A DNA stretch of 64,000 bases, taken from contig NZ_CP118955.1 of the NCBI RefSeq assembly GCF_029023785.1, positions 866,501 to 930,500 on the forward strand, in the 5' to 3' direction. Of the stretch, positions 8,743-17,635 are shown one piece after another. Each line of letters begins with the position of its first letter. Positions within the stretch are counted from its first letter, which is position 1. A program made the translations under genes and the position numbers. The notes under the pieces were generated by a model. It saw nothing but the letters and a program-made list of their open reading frames with translations. It made no database searches and was not told the origin of the DNA. Source of the DNA: Enterococcus faecium. Its GTDB lineage: Bacteria; Bacillota; Bacilli; Lactobacillales; Enterococcaceae.

Positions 8743-9717
8743 ATGTGTACGTCTATTACTTATGTAACAAGTGATCATTATTTTGGAAGGAATTTTGATT
8801 ATGAAATATCTTACAATGAAGTAGTCACTATTACTCCAAGAAATTATAAGTTGAATTTTCGAAAGGTAAATGATTTGGATACTCATTATGCAATGATTGG
8901 TATTGCCGCTGGTATAGCTGACTACCCTCTTTATTACGATGCGACAAATGAAAAAGGATTGAGTATGGCTGGACTAAATTTTTCTGGGTATGCTGATTAT
9001 AAAGAAATACAAGAAGAGAAAGACAATGTATCTCCTTTTGAATTTATTCCTTGGATTTTAGGACAATGCTCAACAGTAGGAGAAGCTAAAAAATTGTTAA
9101 AAAATATCAATTTAGCAAATATAAATTATAGTGACGAACTTCCTTTATCCCCTTTACATTGGCTATTAGCTGATAAAGAAAAATCAATTGTCATTGAAAG
9201 TATGAAAGATGGACTTCATATATATGATAACCCTGTGGGCGTTCTTACCAATAATCCTTCATTTGACTATCAATTATTTAATTTAAACAATTATCGTGTC
9301 TTATCGAGTGAAACTCCTAAAAATAATTTTTCAAATCAAATAAGTTTGAATGCCTATAGCCGCGGTATGGGAGGGATAGGCTTGCCTGGAGATTTATCCT
9401 CAGTATCTCGTTTTGTTAAAGCGACTTTTACGAAGCTGAATTCTGTATCTGGAGATTCAGAGTCAGAAAGTATTAGTCAATTTTTCCATATCTTAGGTTC
9501 AGTAGAACAACAAAAAGGTTTGTGTGATGTTGGTGATGGAAAATATGAATATACAATTTATTCTTCTTGTTGCAATGTTGACAAAGGAATCTATTATTAT
9601 CGAACATATGAAGACAGTCAAATTACTGCAATTGATATGAATAAAGAAGACTTAGATAGTCATAAGTTAATTAGTTATCCAATTATAGAAAAACAACAAA
9701 TTAAATATATAAATTAG
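8743..9717 (+). CDS. bsh: Bile salt hydrolase (choloylglycine hydrolase), copy 1
   Basis: 324 residues of the Ntn-hydrolase choloylglycine family, which cleaves the amide bond of glycine- or taurine-conjugated bile acids in the cytoplasm. Catalytic residues are present: Cys2 (exposed after Met removal), Arg16 and Asp19 in GRNFDYE, Asn in AGLNFSGYADY, Asn in LTNNPSFDYQL and Arg in SVSRFVKATF. Length and sequence fit known enterococcal enzymes. AGGAGG lies nine bases before the ATG. The gene is repeated identically at 46802-47776. It sits in a prophage-like islet, so it is probably acquired or moved DNA. Confidence 0.95.
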   Translation: MCTSITYVTSDHYFGRNFDYEISYNEVVTITPRNYKLNFRKVNDLDTHYAMIGIAAGIADYPLYYDATNEKGLSMAGLNFSGYADYKEIQEEKDNVSPFEFIPWILGQCSTVGEAKKLLKNINLANINYSDELPLSPLHWLLADKEKSIVIESMKDGLHIYDNPVGVLTNNPSFDYQLFNLNNYRVLSSETPKNNFSNQISLNAYSRGMGGIGLPGDLSSVSRFVKATFTKLNSVSGDSESESISQFFHILGSVEQQKGLCDVGDGKYEYTIYSSCCNVDKGIYYYRTYEDSQITAIDMNKEDLDSHKLISYPIIEKQQIKYIN

Positions 9718-9758
9718 TTAATGTGTTGTGATTGATTATTTAATATAGATATAATACA

Positions 9759-9825
9759 AAAAGGCAAAGATATTTTCAAAACATTTTTTCTTGATGTGAT
9801 ATCCTTGTCTTTTTTGTAATGTTTT
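9759..9825 (+). terminator. Terminator of bsh copy 1
   Basis: AAAAAGGCAA and GATAT pair with ATATC and TTGTCTTTTTT across a 25-base loop, followed by T residues. It is the first terminator-like structure after bsh. Confidence 0.6.
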
Positions 9826-10446
9826 TAACTTATTGCTTTTGCAAAATTTATTTACCTGTTTTCTGGATCAACGATAGTGTATATTATGCTATCCTTGTTT
9901 GGATTTTAGGACGTTTAAAGAGGCACTTTTTTACATAACTTAATCCATAGACCTTTTAAGCCTGCTGTGAGATAATAATAAAGAAGAGTTTAAAGCGCAC
10001 CCCAAACCACTTCCCCATAAGTGTATTACGCTTTAAACTCTTTTATATTTGAATTCACTAAGAAGCATACCATATTTTTGAAAAAAAGTGAGAAAAAAGG
10101 CTTATAATTAGGATTTAGAGTAATTAATTAGATGTTTATTTTATAGGACTGATATTATAGATTACAAATAGTATCGTATTTCGCAATCTTAAAATTATCT
10201 TCTTACTGTGAATAAGATAATAAAATTTGTATTTGTCCTTTTTAGGTAACTTATTTTAATCTATATACCTTTCTGGATCAACGAAAGTATACTTTATATA
10301 GTCATAACGCCGATGGTAACTATGCACTGTAACGATAATGCTGCTAAAATATCTTTTTACGAAAAACATCACAAGGAAAAACTTAACTATGGTATTATCT
10401 AAACATAATTTTTTCGGTATTTAATATTTAATTAGGAGGTAATATT
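9826..10446. other. Gene-poor stretch with a hairpin and gene relics
   Basis: AAGAGTTTAAAGCG (9984-9997) and its inverse (10029-10044) form a terminator-like stem with an inner CACTT/AAGTG hairpin. On the minus strand 10256-10315 encodes the last 20 codons of a gene (ending TFVDPERYID) complete only in copy 2, and 9860-9893 holds a decayed cousin (YTIVDPE). From 10316 a short frame with NDNAAKISFYEK resembles a relic at 58470-58520 (NDYASKRFFYEK). I see no complete gene. Confidence 0.5.
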
Positions 10447-10764
10447 TTGCTTTTTTATAGTAATTTTATCTTAATAGTAGCGATATTATTACTTCTGAAT
10501 ATATGGATTTTTGATAGGAGTAGAAATGCAAGTATAGGTTTTAGAACTAAACGAAGTCTGTCTTCTAAAAAAAATTGGGTATACTCACAAACTATTTTTT
10601 ATGGAGGAATTGTTTTAATTAGTTTACTTTCTTCAACACTTTATTCTTTGAATATTATAGATGTTTCCACCTCAAATTCAATATCTATTATTGGAATCAT
10701 TATTGCTGCAATTATTACACAACTGTTTTTAGTGTTTGGAGAGAAGAAAAGAAGTAAAAAATAG
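10447..10764 (+). CDS. Small SdpI-like membrane protein
   Basis: TTG start eight bases after TAGGAGGT. It encodes 105 residues with an N-terminal membrane helix (FILIVAILLLLNIWIF), a polar segment GFRTKRSLSSKKNWVYSQ and two further helices. The GxRTxxS...W pattern after the first helix is typical of SdpI-family proteins, some of which give immunity to peptide toxins. A paralogue with about 75% identity is at 58592. Both lie within about 200 bases of a suspected attachment site. Function is inferred from the motif only. Confidence 0.55.
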   Translation: MLFYSNFILIVAILLLLNIWIFDRSRNASIGFRTKRSLSSKKNWVYSQTIFYGGIVLISLLSSTLYSLNIIDVSTSNSISIIGIIIAAIITQLFLVFGEKKRSKK

Positions 10765-10770
10765 AAAAAC

Positions 10771-10790
10771 TAGTGATAGTTTTGGTGATA
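10771..10790. repeat. Putative attachment-site repeat, right copy
   Basis: TAGTGATAGTTTTGGTGATA differs by one base from the copy at 5049-5068. It is just downstream of the SdpI-like gene and is followed by core-like genes, as expected for the far end of an integrated element. Confidence 0.4.
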
Positions 10791-10799
10791 TAAGAAAAA

Positions 10800-10846
10800 C
10801 ATATATGTATAAAAAGAAGAAAGTAGCTTCTCTTTGTACATATATG
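10800..10846. terminator. Bidirectional terminator
   Basis: CATATATGTA and AAAAGAAG pair with CTTCTCTTTG and TACATATATG; T residues follow. It separates the SdpI-like gene from the convergent membrane protein gene. Confidence 0.6.
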
Positions 10847-10854
10847 GTTTGTTT

Positions 10855-11220
10855 TTATGGATGCCGAGCTTTTTTATAAGATAAGGCTACCGCCCATAAC
10901 GACCCAAGGATTTGTGGAACTAAGTAAATACCTGCAAGAAGCAAGATCAGCTGGGTCGGTTTTAAAGGATGATAGAAGTAACGCCATTCAGTAAAATTGG
11001 CGCAAAATAAATAGGAAGTGACAGTAGATATAATATTGGCAATGAATAAAGATATAATACGCCTGTTCCTTTGAAAATAATATCCAGCAAAAAGAGATAA
11101 AAATATCAATGTGATGAACCCGCTTACGGAATGATAACGAAAATCAAGCAGTAAGGCGAAATGCACATAAGGAACAAAAGATAAAAGCAACGGAAGGTTT
11201 TTCCAGCAAGTTTTTATCAT
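10855..11220 (-). CDS. Four-helix membrane protein, unknown
   Basis: 121 residues with about four hydrophobic helices (LLLSFVPYVHFALLLDF; FITLIFLSLFAGYYF; IISLFIANIISTVTSYLF; LILLLAGIYLVPQILGSL) and a basic C-terminus (YKKARHP). GGTGGTGA lies seven bases upstream of the ATG. I do not recognise the family. It is convergent with the SdpI-like gene. Confidence 0.55.
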   Translation of the reverse strand: MIKTCWKNLPLLLSFVPYVHFALLLDFRYHSVSGFITLIFLSLFAGYYFQRNRRIISLFIANIISTVTSYLFCANFTEWRYFYHPLKPTQLILLLAGIYLVPQILGSLWAVALSYKKARHP

Positions 11221-11427
11221 CTTTCATCACCACCTAACAAGTGTTATTATTTTGTTAGTTTTATTGTAAATTGAATCCTGCAATAATCAATTACTTTTTC
11301 ATTATTTCTAGATTAAATGAATAAACTCTCATGCCATTATCTCTAAAAAAAAAGTTTTTCCCCCTAATTTTTTTAGATAGAAAATTGTATAGTATGATGA
11401 GAGAAAAAGTAGTTTGGGGGAACGTTA

Positions 11428-11910
11428 ATGAGAAGAAAAGCAGTAATCGATCGGCTTTATTTATTTTTTTGGTTTTTTCCTATCGTTTTGCTACCTTTTA
11501 CATGGGTAAATGCTGTTGTACAAGGTGCGGAGATATTAGGCCTGATCCAAGGAAGCGGATTAGTGGTTTCTAGGAATTTTCCAGCTTTGACTGTTTTCTA
11601 TTTAGTGATAAGTGTAGGTCTCTTATTACCAAAATCTCTGATCAATCACTACAATTGGCAGCTGCTTTACTTTTCTTGCTTATTAGTATTTACATCTATG
11701 TTTTCTTTGCTGCCTCGCTTGATTATCGGCCCTAATGGTTTGAGCGAGAGTGGATTGAAGGATTCAGCTTATTCCTCCATGTATTTCTTGACGATCAAAC
11801 CATGGTTCTATTTAGTAATTGCCTCATTTATTCTTGCAACATTTTTTTACTTCTGGACAGAAATCAGGATAAAAAGTGAACGATCTGTATCTATAAAAAA
11901 TAACTATTGA
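11428..11910 (+). CDS. Membrane protein, unknown
   Basis: 160 residues with about four membrane helices (LYLFFWFFPIVLLPFTWV; ALTVFYLVISVGLLLP; LLYFSCLLVFTSMFSLLP; WFYLVIASFILATFFYFW) and a basic tail. A GGGGGA ribosome site stands six bases before the ATG. Family not recognised; probably a core-genome gene of enterococci because it lies between the islet and pstS. Confidence 0.6.
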   Translation: MRRKAVIDRLYLFFWFFPIVLLPFTWVNAVVQGAEILGLIQGSGLVVSRNFPALTVFYLVISVGLLLPKSLINHYNWQLLYFSCLLVFTSMFSLLPRLIIGPNGLSESGLKDSAYSSMYFLTIKPWFYLVIASFILATFFYFWTEIRIKSERSVSIKNNY

Positions 11911-11925
11911 TGGTGGATCATCAGT

Positions 11926-11975
11926 AAAAAAGCATATGAGCTGCGTAAAATGCATGTTTCTCATATGCTTTTTTT
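11926..11975 (+). terminator. Terminator after the 11428 gene
   Basis: AAAAAGCATATGAG and CTCATATGCTTTTT pair across a 19-base loop and end in a T run. Confidence 0.75.
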
Positions 11976-12002
11976 ATTATTATGTAAAGAATGCGAAAAA
12001 CG

Positions 12003-12040
12003 TTTACATGATTTTTACATAACTTAACTATATTTTTACA
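12003..12040 (+). promoter_or_regulatory. PhoP-box-like repeats upstream of pstS
   Basis: TTTACA occurs at 12003, 12014 and 12035, with a degenerate copy (TTAACT) at 12024. The repeats are 10-11 bases apart, one helical turn. This is the layout of PhoP boxes in Gram-positive phosphate regulons (TT[A/T]ACA-like hexamers, 5-base gaps). The matching phoPR genes are 6 kb away. Confidence 0.65.
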
Positions 12041-12106
12041 GCAACCATACGAGGGATTTACAGTCGACTGATAAACTTTAGTTGTAAATAAGAAAGGAGC
12101 AATAAA

Positions 12107-12997
12107 ATGAAAAAAGTATTGTTTACTCTAGGTATGATGGGAATTCTTTTAGCCGGATGCGGCTCAGGATCAGGAAATACAGATGGCTCTGCCACACAAA
12201 ATAATTCAAGTGACTCAAATGAACAAGTAAAAATCGTTGCGGTAGGTTCGACAGCATTACAGCCGTTAGTCGATGCAGCACAAGAAAGCTTTGTACAAGA
12301 AAATCCAAATTATCAAATCTCTGTACAAGGAGGAGGAAGCGGAACTGGTTTGAGCCAAGTCGAAGCTGGAGCAGTTACTATCGGAAACTCTGATGTATTT
12401 GCAGAAGAAAGAGACGGAGTTGATGCTTCAAAATTAGTGGATCATAAAGTAGCAGTGGTCGGGATGGCACCAATCGTCAATAAAGATACAGATGTCAAAG
12501 ATATCACCAAACAGGAATTGATTGATATCTTTACAGGAAAAATCACTAACTGGAAGGAAGTTGGCGGGAAAGATCAAAAAATCAACGTCGTGAACCGTGC
12601 AAACGGCAGCGGTACCCGCGCGACATTCGAAAAATGGGGACTGGATGGTGCTACCCCTGTGCAGTCCCAAGAACAAGATTCATCAGGAACAGTTCGGCAG
12701 CTGGTAAGTCAAACACCAGGAGCAATCAGCTATTTAGCTTTCTCATATCTCGATGATTCCACACAAGCACTAAGTATCGACGGTGTAGAACCAAAAGAAG
12801 AGAATGTAGCAGATAACAGCTGGGGAATCTGGTCATATGAACATATGTACACGAACGGAAAACCTTCCCCTGAAGTCCAAAAATTCTTAGACTACATGAT
12901 GACAGAAGAAATCCAAGAAGGACCTGTCAAAGAATTGGGCTATTTACCAATCACAATGATGGAAGTAGAACGTGATCACGAAGGAAATATCAAATAA
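12107..12997 (+). CDS. pstS: Phosphate ABC transporter substrate-binding lipoprotein
   Basis: 296 residues. It has a lipoprotein signal with lipobox LAGC (Cys19), an acidic/Ser-rich linker, then the PBP-like domain. Phosphate-contact motifs are visible: VGSTALQPL, QGGGSGTGLSQVEAG and NRANGSGTRATFEKW. PstS captures inorganic phosphate for the PstCAB importer. The permease and ATPase genes are not adjacent, so this is a stand-alone or second pstS. AGAAAGGAGC precedes the ATG. The PhoP-box-like repeats 67-104 bases upstream imply induction under phosphate starvation. Confidence 0.9.
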   Translation: MKKVLFTLGMMGILLAGCGSGSGNTDGSATQNNSSDSNEQVKIVAVGSTALQPLVDAAQESFVQENPNYQISVQGGGSGTGLSQVEAGAVTIGNSDVFAEERDGVDASKLVDHKVAVVGMAPIVNKDTDVKDITKQELIDIFTGKITNWKEVGGKDQKINVVNRANGSGTRATFEKWGLDGATPVQSQEQDSSGTVRQLVSQTPGAISYLAFSYLDDSTQALSIDGVEPKEENVADNSWGIWSYEHMYTNGKPSPEVQKFLDYMMTEEIQEGPVKELGYLPITMMEVERDHEGNIK

Positions 12998-13321
12998 CTA
13001 GCAGATAAACATGCCACGGTAGTCGTTACTATTAAGGAAAAATCAACTATGTTTCCCCACATATACATTTTTCCTTTAATTGTGAAAAATAGTTCCTCAT
13101 ATTTTGCCGTTTTTTGAGCTAATACCGAGGGTCAGCTGATTGAACACCGTTTATTCGAAAAAAAGAGCTACGACATAGAACTGTCGTAGCTTTTTTTTGC
13201 TATATGACAGGAATGAAAGGTGTTTGCAAGCTTAATGTGAGGAACACTTTCCATATCTGTTCTATACTGGATAGGAGAAGTTTGGAAATATCCAGAAAAC
13301 GAAATCAATCGAGGTAGCCAC
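12998..13321. other. Intergenic region between pstS and the ATPase gene
   Basis: No gene is seen. A terminator lies at 13166-13198 (AGCTACGACA / TGTCGTAGCT followed by eight T). The rest is leader for the ATPase gene; I find no clear riboswitch-like fold. Confidence 0.6.
13166..13198 (+). terminator. Terminator upstream of the ATPase gene
   Basis: A perfect ten-base stem AGCTACGACA / TGTCGTAGCT with a six-base loop, preceded by A and followed by eight T. Confidence 0.85.
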
Positions 13322-15796
13322 ATGAAGAATAAATGGATAAATCGAAGTAAAAAAAAGAAAGTAACACAAAGATCATCAGATAAAGTCATCCGTCTTTTTC
13401 CATCGTATAAAGAAGGATTAACGGCAGATCAAGTCAAGGAACGAATAGAAAAAGGTGCAGCAAATAATTCAGTCGATCCCACATTCAAAACAAATCAGCA
13501 AATCGTATTGGAAAACATATTTACGTATTTCAATTTGATCTTTCTTATCTTAGCCATTTTGCTTTGTTTAGTAGAATCCTATAAGAACTTGACTTTTTTA
13601 CCAGTTATCATAGCCAATACAGGAATCGCCATTTTTCAGGAAATTCGATCCAAAAAGATCTTGGACGAACTAAATGTTTTAAATACAGCAAAAGTCAATG
13701 TCATACGAGACGGGATAGAACAAACAATAGATATAGAAGACCTTGTAATAGATGACATTGTTATTTTAGAGACTGGACATCAAATTCCAGCAGATGCAGA
13801 GGTCGTGGAAGGGAAACTGCAAGTTAATGAGGCTTTATTGACAGGCGAAGCAGATGAAATAACCAAAGAAATAGGCGATCCATTAATGTCCGGCAGTTTC
13901 ATTGTTTCCGGAAAAGCTTACGCCCGATTAGACAAAGTTGGAGCAGATTCGTATATTTCCCAGCTGACAGTCAAAGCCAAGACAATGGGAGAAGGAGAAC
14001 AGTCGGAGATGATTGCTTCTCTTAATCAATTGATCAAATGGATTGGGATCATCATTATTCCTATCGGTATCCTGCTTTTTTCTCAAAGTTACTTTTTTAA
14101 TGGAAACACGATCAAAGAAAGTGTCGTTGCAATGGAAGCAGCATTGATCGGTATGATACCTGAAGGACTGTACTTGCTGACGACGATTGCATTAGCATTA
14201 AGTGCGACTAAACTAGCAAAGCAAAGAGTTCTTTTACACAATATGAAAAGCATTGAGACATTGGCAAGGGTAAATGTCCTTTGTGTAGATAAAACAGGAA
14301 CGATCACAGAAAATAAAATGTCTGTTCAAAAAGTGATCGTCTCTAAAAAACAAGAAATAATCAGTCAGTCAGATCAATTGGAAGCATGCATTGCTGACTA
14401 TGCAAAAGCGATGGCAGGAGACAATGCAACAATGGAAGCTTTTAAAGCATATTTTACAAAAACCACTGATCAATCCTATCACCATGTTATTCCTTTTTCT
14501 TCTGTCCAAAAATTCAGCAGTGTAGCGTTGGCAGACAAGGTGTATGTTTTAGGAGCGCCCGAAATGGTTTTGCGCGATCAATTGCCGGAATATGCGGAAG
14601 AGTTTGTTTCTTTCGCTGAAAAAGGCTATCGCGTGTTGGTCTTTGGTGTGTACGATGGGATTCTTGAAGAACCAGTATTGACAGAAGCAGTCACACCATT
14701 AGGCTATATTCTGATTGCTAATCCTATCAGAAAAGAAGCAAGAGCCACATTTGATTACTTCAAAAAACAGCAAGTAGCCATCAAAGTGATTTCTGGAGAT
14801 AATCCGCTCACCGTATCCAATGTAGCTGTCCAAGCAGGGATTTCACATGCTGATCAGTACGTTGATGCATCTAAATTATCAGAAGAAGAATATGAAGCAG
14901 CTGTCGAAAAATATACAGTTTTTGGACGCGTCAAGCCAGAACAAAAGAAAATCTTCGTTCAATTGCTAAAGCGTCGTAACAATACAGTAGCTATGACAGG
15001 TGATGGCGTGAATGATATTCTAGCCATGAAAGAAGCAGACTGCAGTATAGCGATGGCTTCCGGAAATGAAGCCGCCATGCAGGCCTCACAAGTGGTCTTA
15101 CTTGATTCTGACTTTTCACGCATGCCAGAAGTTGTTGCAGAAGGACGGCGCGTTGTGAACAATATTGAGCGATCAGCCAGCTTGTTTTTAGTGAAGAATA
15201 TTTTCTCCTTTTTGCTCTCACTGTTTTCAGTGATCTTTGCTCTGACCTATCCTTTAGAACCATCACAAATCACATTGATTAGTTTGTTTACTATCGGACT
15301 TCCATCTTTCTTGCTTGCTCTAGAAGAAAACAAAAAGCGAATCAGAGGGAAATTCATCATGAATGTGATGGAAAAAGCTGTGCCAGGTGGACTAACAGAT
15401 ATGATCGTAGTCGGTGCGTTGGTGATCTGCGGGGTGACTTTGAATCTAAATAAAACAGATGTTTCTACAGCATCTACCATGCTTTTGATTGCAGTAGGGT
15501 TCCTCGTTCTCTATAAAATCTGTTCACCGCTGAATAAATTCAGAAGTCAGATCATTCTTTTCTGTGCTAGCGGTAACTTTTTTTCGGTCATCTTTTTGCA
15601 TAAGCTGTTTTCAATCACCGGTATCTCAGCTGTATCACTTTTGCTGTTGAGCATTCTATTTTTCTCGGCAGATTCGATTTTTAGGCATTTGACCACATTG
15701 GTAGAATATTTGTTTGAACGTAAAAATGAAAAAGAGCAAAAGCCGTTTAGTCGCGTAGTTAAAAAATTTCTATCGATATTTAAACGAGAAAATTGA
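13322..15796 (+). CDS. CtpE-like cation-transporting P-type ATPase
   Basis: 824 residues. Domain order: short cytoplasmic N-terminus, two helices, actuator domain with LTGEADEITK, two helices with GMIPEGLYLLTT in the fourth, phosphorylation motif DKTGTIT (Asp323), nucleotide domain, hinge TGDGVNDILAMKEAD, and a C-terminal set of six helices. The PEGL motif instead of the PEGLP of classical calcium pumps or the CPC of metal pumps points to the CtpE group, linked in mycobacteria to calcium uptake. The ion is an inference. It stands alone, between pstS and the convergent phoPR operon, and shares a bidirectional terminator with phoR. Confidence 0.8.
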   Translation: MKNKWINRSKKKKVTQRSSDKVIRLFPSYKEGLTADQVKERIEKGAANNSVDPTFKTNQQIVLENIFTYFNLIFLILAILLCLVESYKNLTFLPVIIANTGIAIFQEIRSKKILDELNVLNTAKVNVIRDGIEQTIDIEDLVIDDIVILETGHQIPADAEVVEGKLQVNEALLTGEADEITKEIGDPLMSGSFIVSGKAYARLDKVGADSYISQLTVKAKTMGEGEQSEMIASLNQLIKWIGIIIIPIGILLFSQSYFFNGNTIKESVVAMEAALIGMIPEGLYLLTTIALALSATKLAKQRVLLHNMKSIETLARVNVLCVDKTGTITENKMSVQKVIVSKKQEIISQSDQLEACIADYAKAMAGDNATMEAFKAYFTKTTDQSYHHVIPFSSVQKFSSVALADKVYVLGAPEMVLRDQLPEYAEEFVSFAEKGYRVLVFGVYDGILEEPVLTEAVTPLGYILIANPIRKEARATFDYFKKQQVAIKVISGDNPLTVSNVAVQAGISHADQYVDASKLSEEEYEAAVEKYTVFGRVKPEQKKIFVQLLKRRNNTVAMTGDGVNDILAMKEADCSIAMASGNEAAMQASQVVLLDSDFSRMPEVVAEGRRVVNNIERSASLFLVKNIFSFLLSLFSVIFALTYPLEPSQITLISLFTIGLPSFLLALEENKKRIRGKFIMNVMEKAVPGGLTDMIVVGALVICGVTLNLNKTDVSTASTMLLIAVGFLVLYKICSPLNKFRSQIILFCASGNFFSVIFLHKLFSITGISAVSLLLLSILFFSADSIFRHLTTLVEYLFERKNEKEQKPFSRVVKKFLSIFKREN

Positions 15797-15819
15797 CGAA
15801 AAGTATCTCAAAAAAGAGT

Positions 15820-15900
15820 AAAAAAGAACAACCACTCGTGTATCTTTCGAAGCAGGATGAGTCATCCAACTTTAAAACGCACGAGCAGTTGCTCTTTTTT
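15820..15900. terminator. Bidirectional terminator between ATPase gene and phoR
   Basis: AAAAAAGAACAACCACTCGTG-type sequence at 15820-15840 pairs with 15880-15900, with A runs on one side and T runs on the other, so it serves both convergent genes. Confidence 0.75.
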
Positions 15901-17635
15901 ACATTTTCGGAATGGTAACGGTGAAAGTCGAACCTGTTCCAAGATGACTGTCTACAGTAATCGTACCATGAAGGAGTTGCACGTAGTCTTTTACAATCGC
16001 TAACCCTAATCCGGTCCCGCCTGAATGCCGGCTTCGCGCCTTGTCTACGCGGTAAAAACGCTCAAAGATCCGTTCCTGATCCTCAATGTCGATACCTATA
16101 CCAAAGTCTTGGACAGAAAACGATAGATCATCTGTTGCCTGATAGCGGATAATAATCTCGCTGTCGCTTTTTGAATATTGGACAGCATTTTCAATCAGAT
16201 TTTTGATAATTGGATAAAGGATATCTGTTTTAGTAGTAAATGGTTCGTTCTTTCCAATCAATCGAATCGTCAACCGTTTCTTTTCGATGATTGGCTGATA
16301 ATTTTGAACGATTTGCTGGAAATAAGGTTCTGTATAAATTGTCTGGATCTCGTAAGAATTCTCGCCATCTTTTGACAGCTGGATGATTTCCCGAATCAGT
16401 TTATCTAACCGGATCGCATCTTTTTGCATGATCTCAAGAAAAGAAGTCAGAGTTTGCGGGTCATCTTTTGCACCATCCAGTAAAGTCTCGGTAAAACCAA
16501 TCAGTGAAGTCACAGGAGTTTTTAATTCGTGAGAGACGTTGCCAACGAAATCCTTTTGTAGCTTTTCTAAACGTCGCACTTTCGTTAAGTCATACGCCAC
16601 CCCTAGAATCTGTCCGGTACCTTCTGAATTAGTAAAGTAGCGCAAACTCAAGTCTAATGTCTGCCGACCTTCTGTAAGGGTGATCTCCTGATGGATCAGC
16701 GGATGCTCAGGAGTCACTTGATGAATCAGCTGAATGAGTTTTGGCTCTTGAATGACTTCTGTGTACCGCTGTTCAGGTTGATAGCTTACCACGTTTAAAT
16801 GTAGCTGCATCTTTGGATTAAGCAGTAGTAAACGAGAATCAGCATCATCAATCAGGAATACGCCAATCATCAGTTCGTTCAGTAACGTATATAATTGCTC
16901 TTCTGTGGTAGTATACGCCCGATACATCTTACTCATTTGTTCGCTCAACGCATTGATCGTCTGATACAATTCTTCCCATTGATCGGGTGTTTGCATGATT
17001 ACTTCCGCCTGATTAGGATTTTGCACCATTTTTTTTAGTACGGGCAGCACGGTTTTCAATGGCTGGTTTTTTTGATAGATCAGATAATAGATCATTCCTG
17101 CAAGAACAAGGAAGAAAGACAGAAAGAAGAAAAAGACCCAACGGCGAAAACTCTCAGTTCTCGGTAAAAAACCGCTTGTCGGTTCTGCGATACGTAAAAT
17201 GGCTTCTAACTGGCCACTTTTTTTGACTGGTAATGCGACATATAAAAGATCCCCATTCAAAGTAGTACTTTTGCGCAAAGCGCTACCTAGGTTCCCACCA
17301 TTCAATACGGCTTTGATTTCGGGACGGGAGTTTCGCTGTTCATTCAATGTTTCATTGTTTGTGTCAAATAAGATCTTTCCAGTAGCATCCATTAAAGTAA
17401 TCCGTTCGTTCGACTGATGGACGAATTCTTCCAAAGCAGTTTTGTTTTGCGCTGCTTGGAGGTTTTCGACATCTAATTGCCGGATCAGCAGTTGTGCTTT
17501 TTTTGTCAGGTAGCTTTCTTGCTGTTCCACGATCTGCTGTTGAAAATAATTGGAAATCAATTGCCAGCCACCAAAAAACAAACTAACTAAAAGAATAAGA
17601 AAGAAGAGACGTTCATAAATTTTTTTCCATTTCAT
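15899..17635 (-). CDS. phoR: PhoR-like sensor histidine kinase
   Basis: 578 residues. Membrane helix (about 9-25), extracytoplasmic sensor (to about 165), second helix (168-187), a HAMP-like linker, a PAS domain (about 245-355), then HisKA with VSHELKTP (His369) and HATPase with the N, G1 and G2 boxes (NLIENAVQYS; DFGIGIDIED; GGTGLGLAIVKDYV). The FVGNVSHELKTPVTSLIGF context is characteristic of PhoR/WalK kinases. It overlaps the end of the response-regulator gene by four bases. With the PhoP-box-like repeats before pstS, a phosphate-sensing role is the best inference. Confidence 0.85.
   Translation of the reverse strand: MKWKKIYERLFFLILLVSLFFGGWQLISNYFQQQIVEQQESYLTKKAQLLIRQLDVENLQAAQNKTALEEFVHQSNERITLMDATGKILFDTNNETLNEQRNSRPEIKAVLNGGNLGSALRKSTTLNGDLLYVALPVKKSGQLEAILRIAEPTSGFLPRTESFRRWVFFFFLSFFLVLAGMIYYLIYQKNQPLKTVLPVLKKMVQNPNQAEVIMQTPDQWEELYQTINALSEQMSKMYRAYTTTEEQLYTLLNELMIGVFLIDDADSRLLLLNPKMQLHLNVVSYQPEQRYTEVIQEPKLIQLIHQVTPEHPLIHQEITLTEGRQTLDLSLRYFTNSEGTGQILGVAYDLTKVRRLEKLQKDFVGNVSHELKTPVTSLIGFTETLLDGAKDDPQTLTSFLEIMQKDAIRLDKLIREIIQLSKDGENSYEIQTIYTEPYFQQIVQNYQPIIEKKRLTIRLIGKNEPFTTKTDILYPIIKNLIENAVQYSKSDSEIIIRYQATDDLSFSVQDFGIGIDIEDQERIFERFYRVDKARSRHSGGTGLGLAIVKDYVQLLHGTITVDSHLGTGSTFTVTIPKM

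Larger units (their letters stand above)
8327..10315. repeat. Duplicated 2-kb bsh segment, copy 1
   Basis: This 1989-base stretch reappears at 46386-48374 in the same orientation; I saw no difference in the lines I compared, and both encoded proteins are identical. Identity stops abruptly at both ends. In this copy the segment ends inside the last 20 codons of a gene that is complete only in copy 2. Confidence 0.9.

Noticed and set aside
8587..8886. Minus-strand frame of 99 codons over the bsh start (also at 46646-46945)
   Set aside because: It is antisense to the bsh promoter and coding start, has no ribosome site and no recognisable pattern.
9826..10060. Fst/Par-type type I toxin-antitoxin locus
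   Set aside because: The bidirectional stem at 9984-10044 recalls such loci, and a 39-codon hydrophobic frame starts at 9829, but the frame lacks the conserved Fst core and a ribosome site.
11331..11573. Frame overlapping the start of the 11428 membrane gene
   Set aside because: It is out of phase with a membrane protein that has a good ribosome site and clear helices; considered a shadow.
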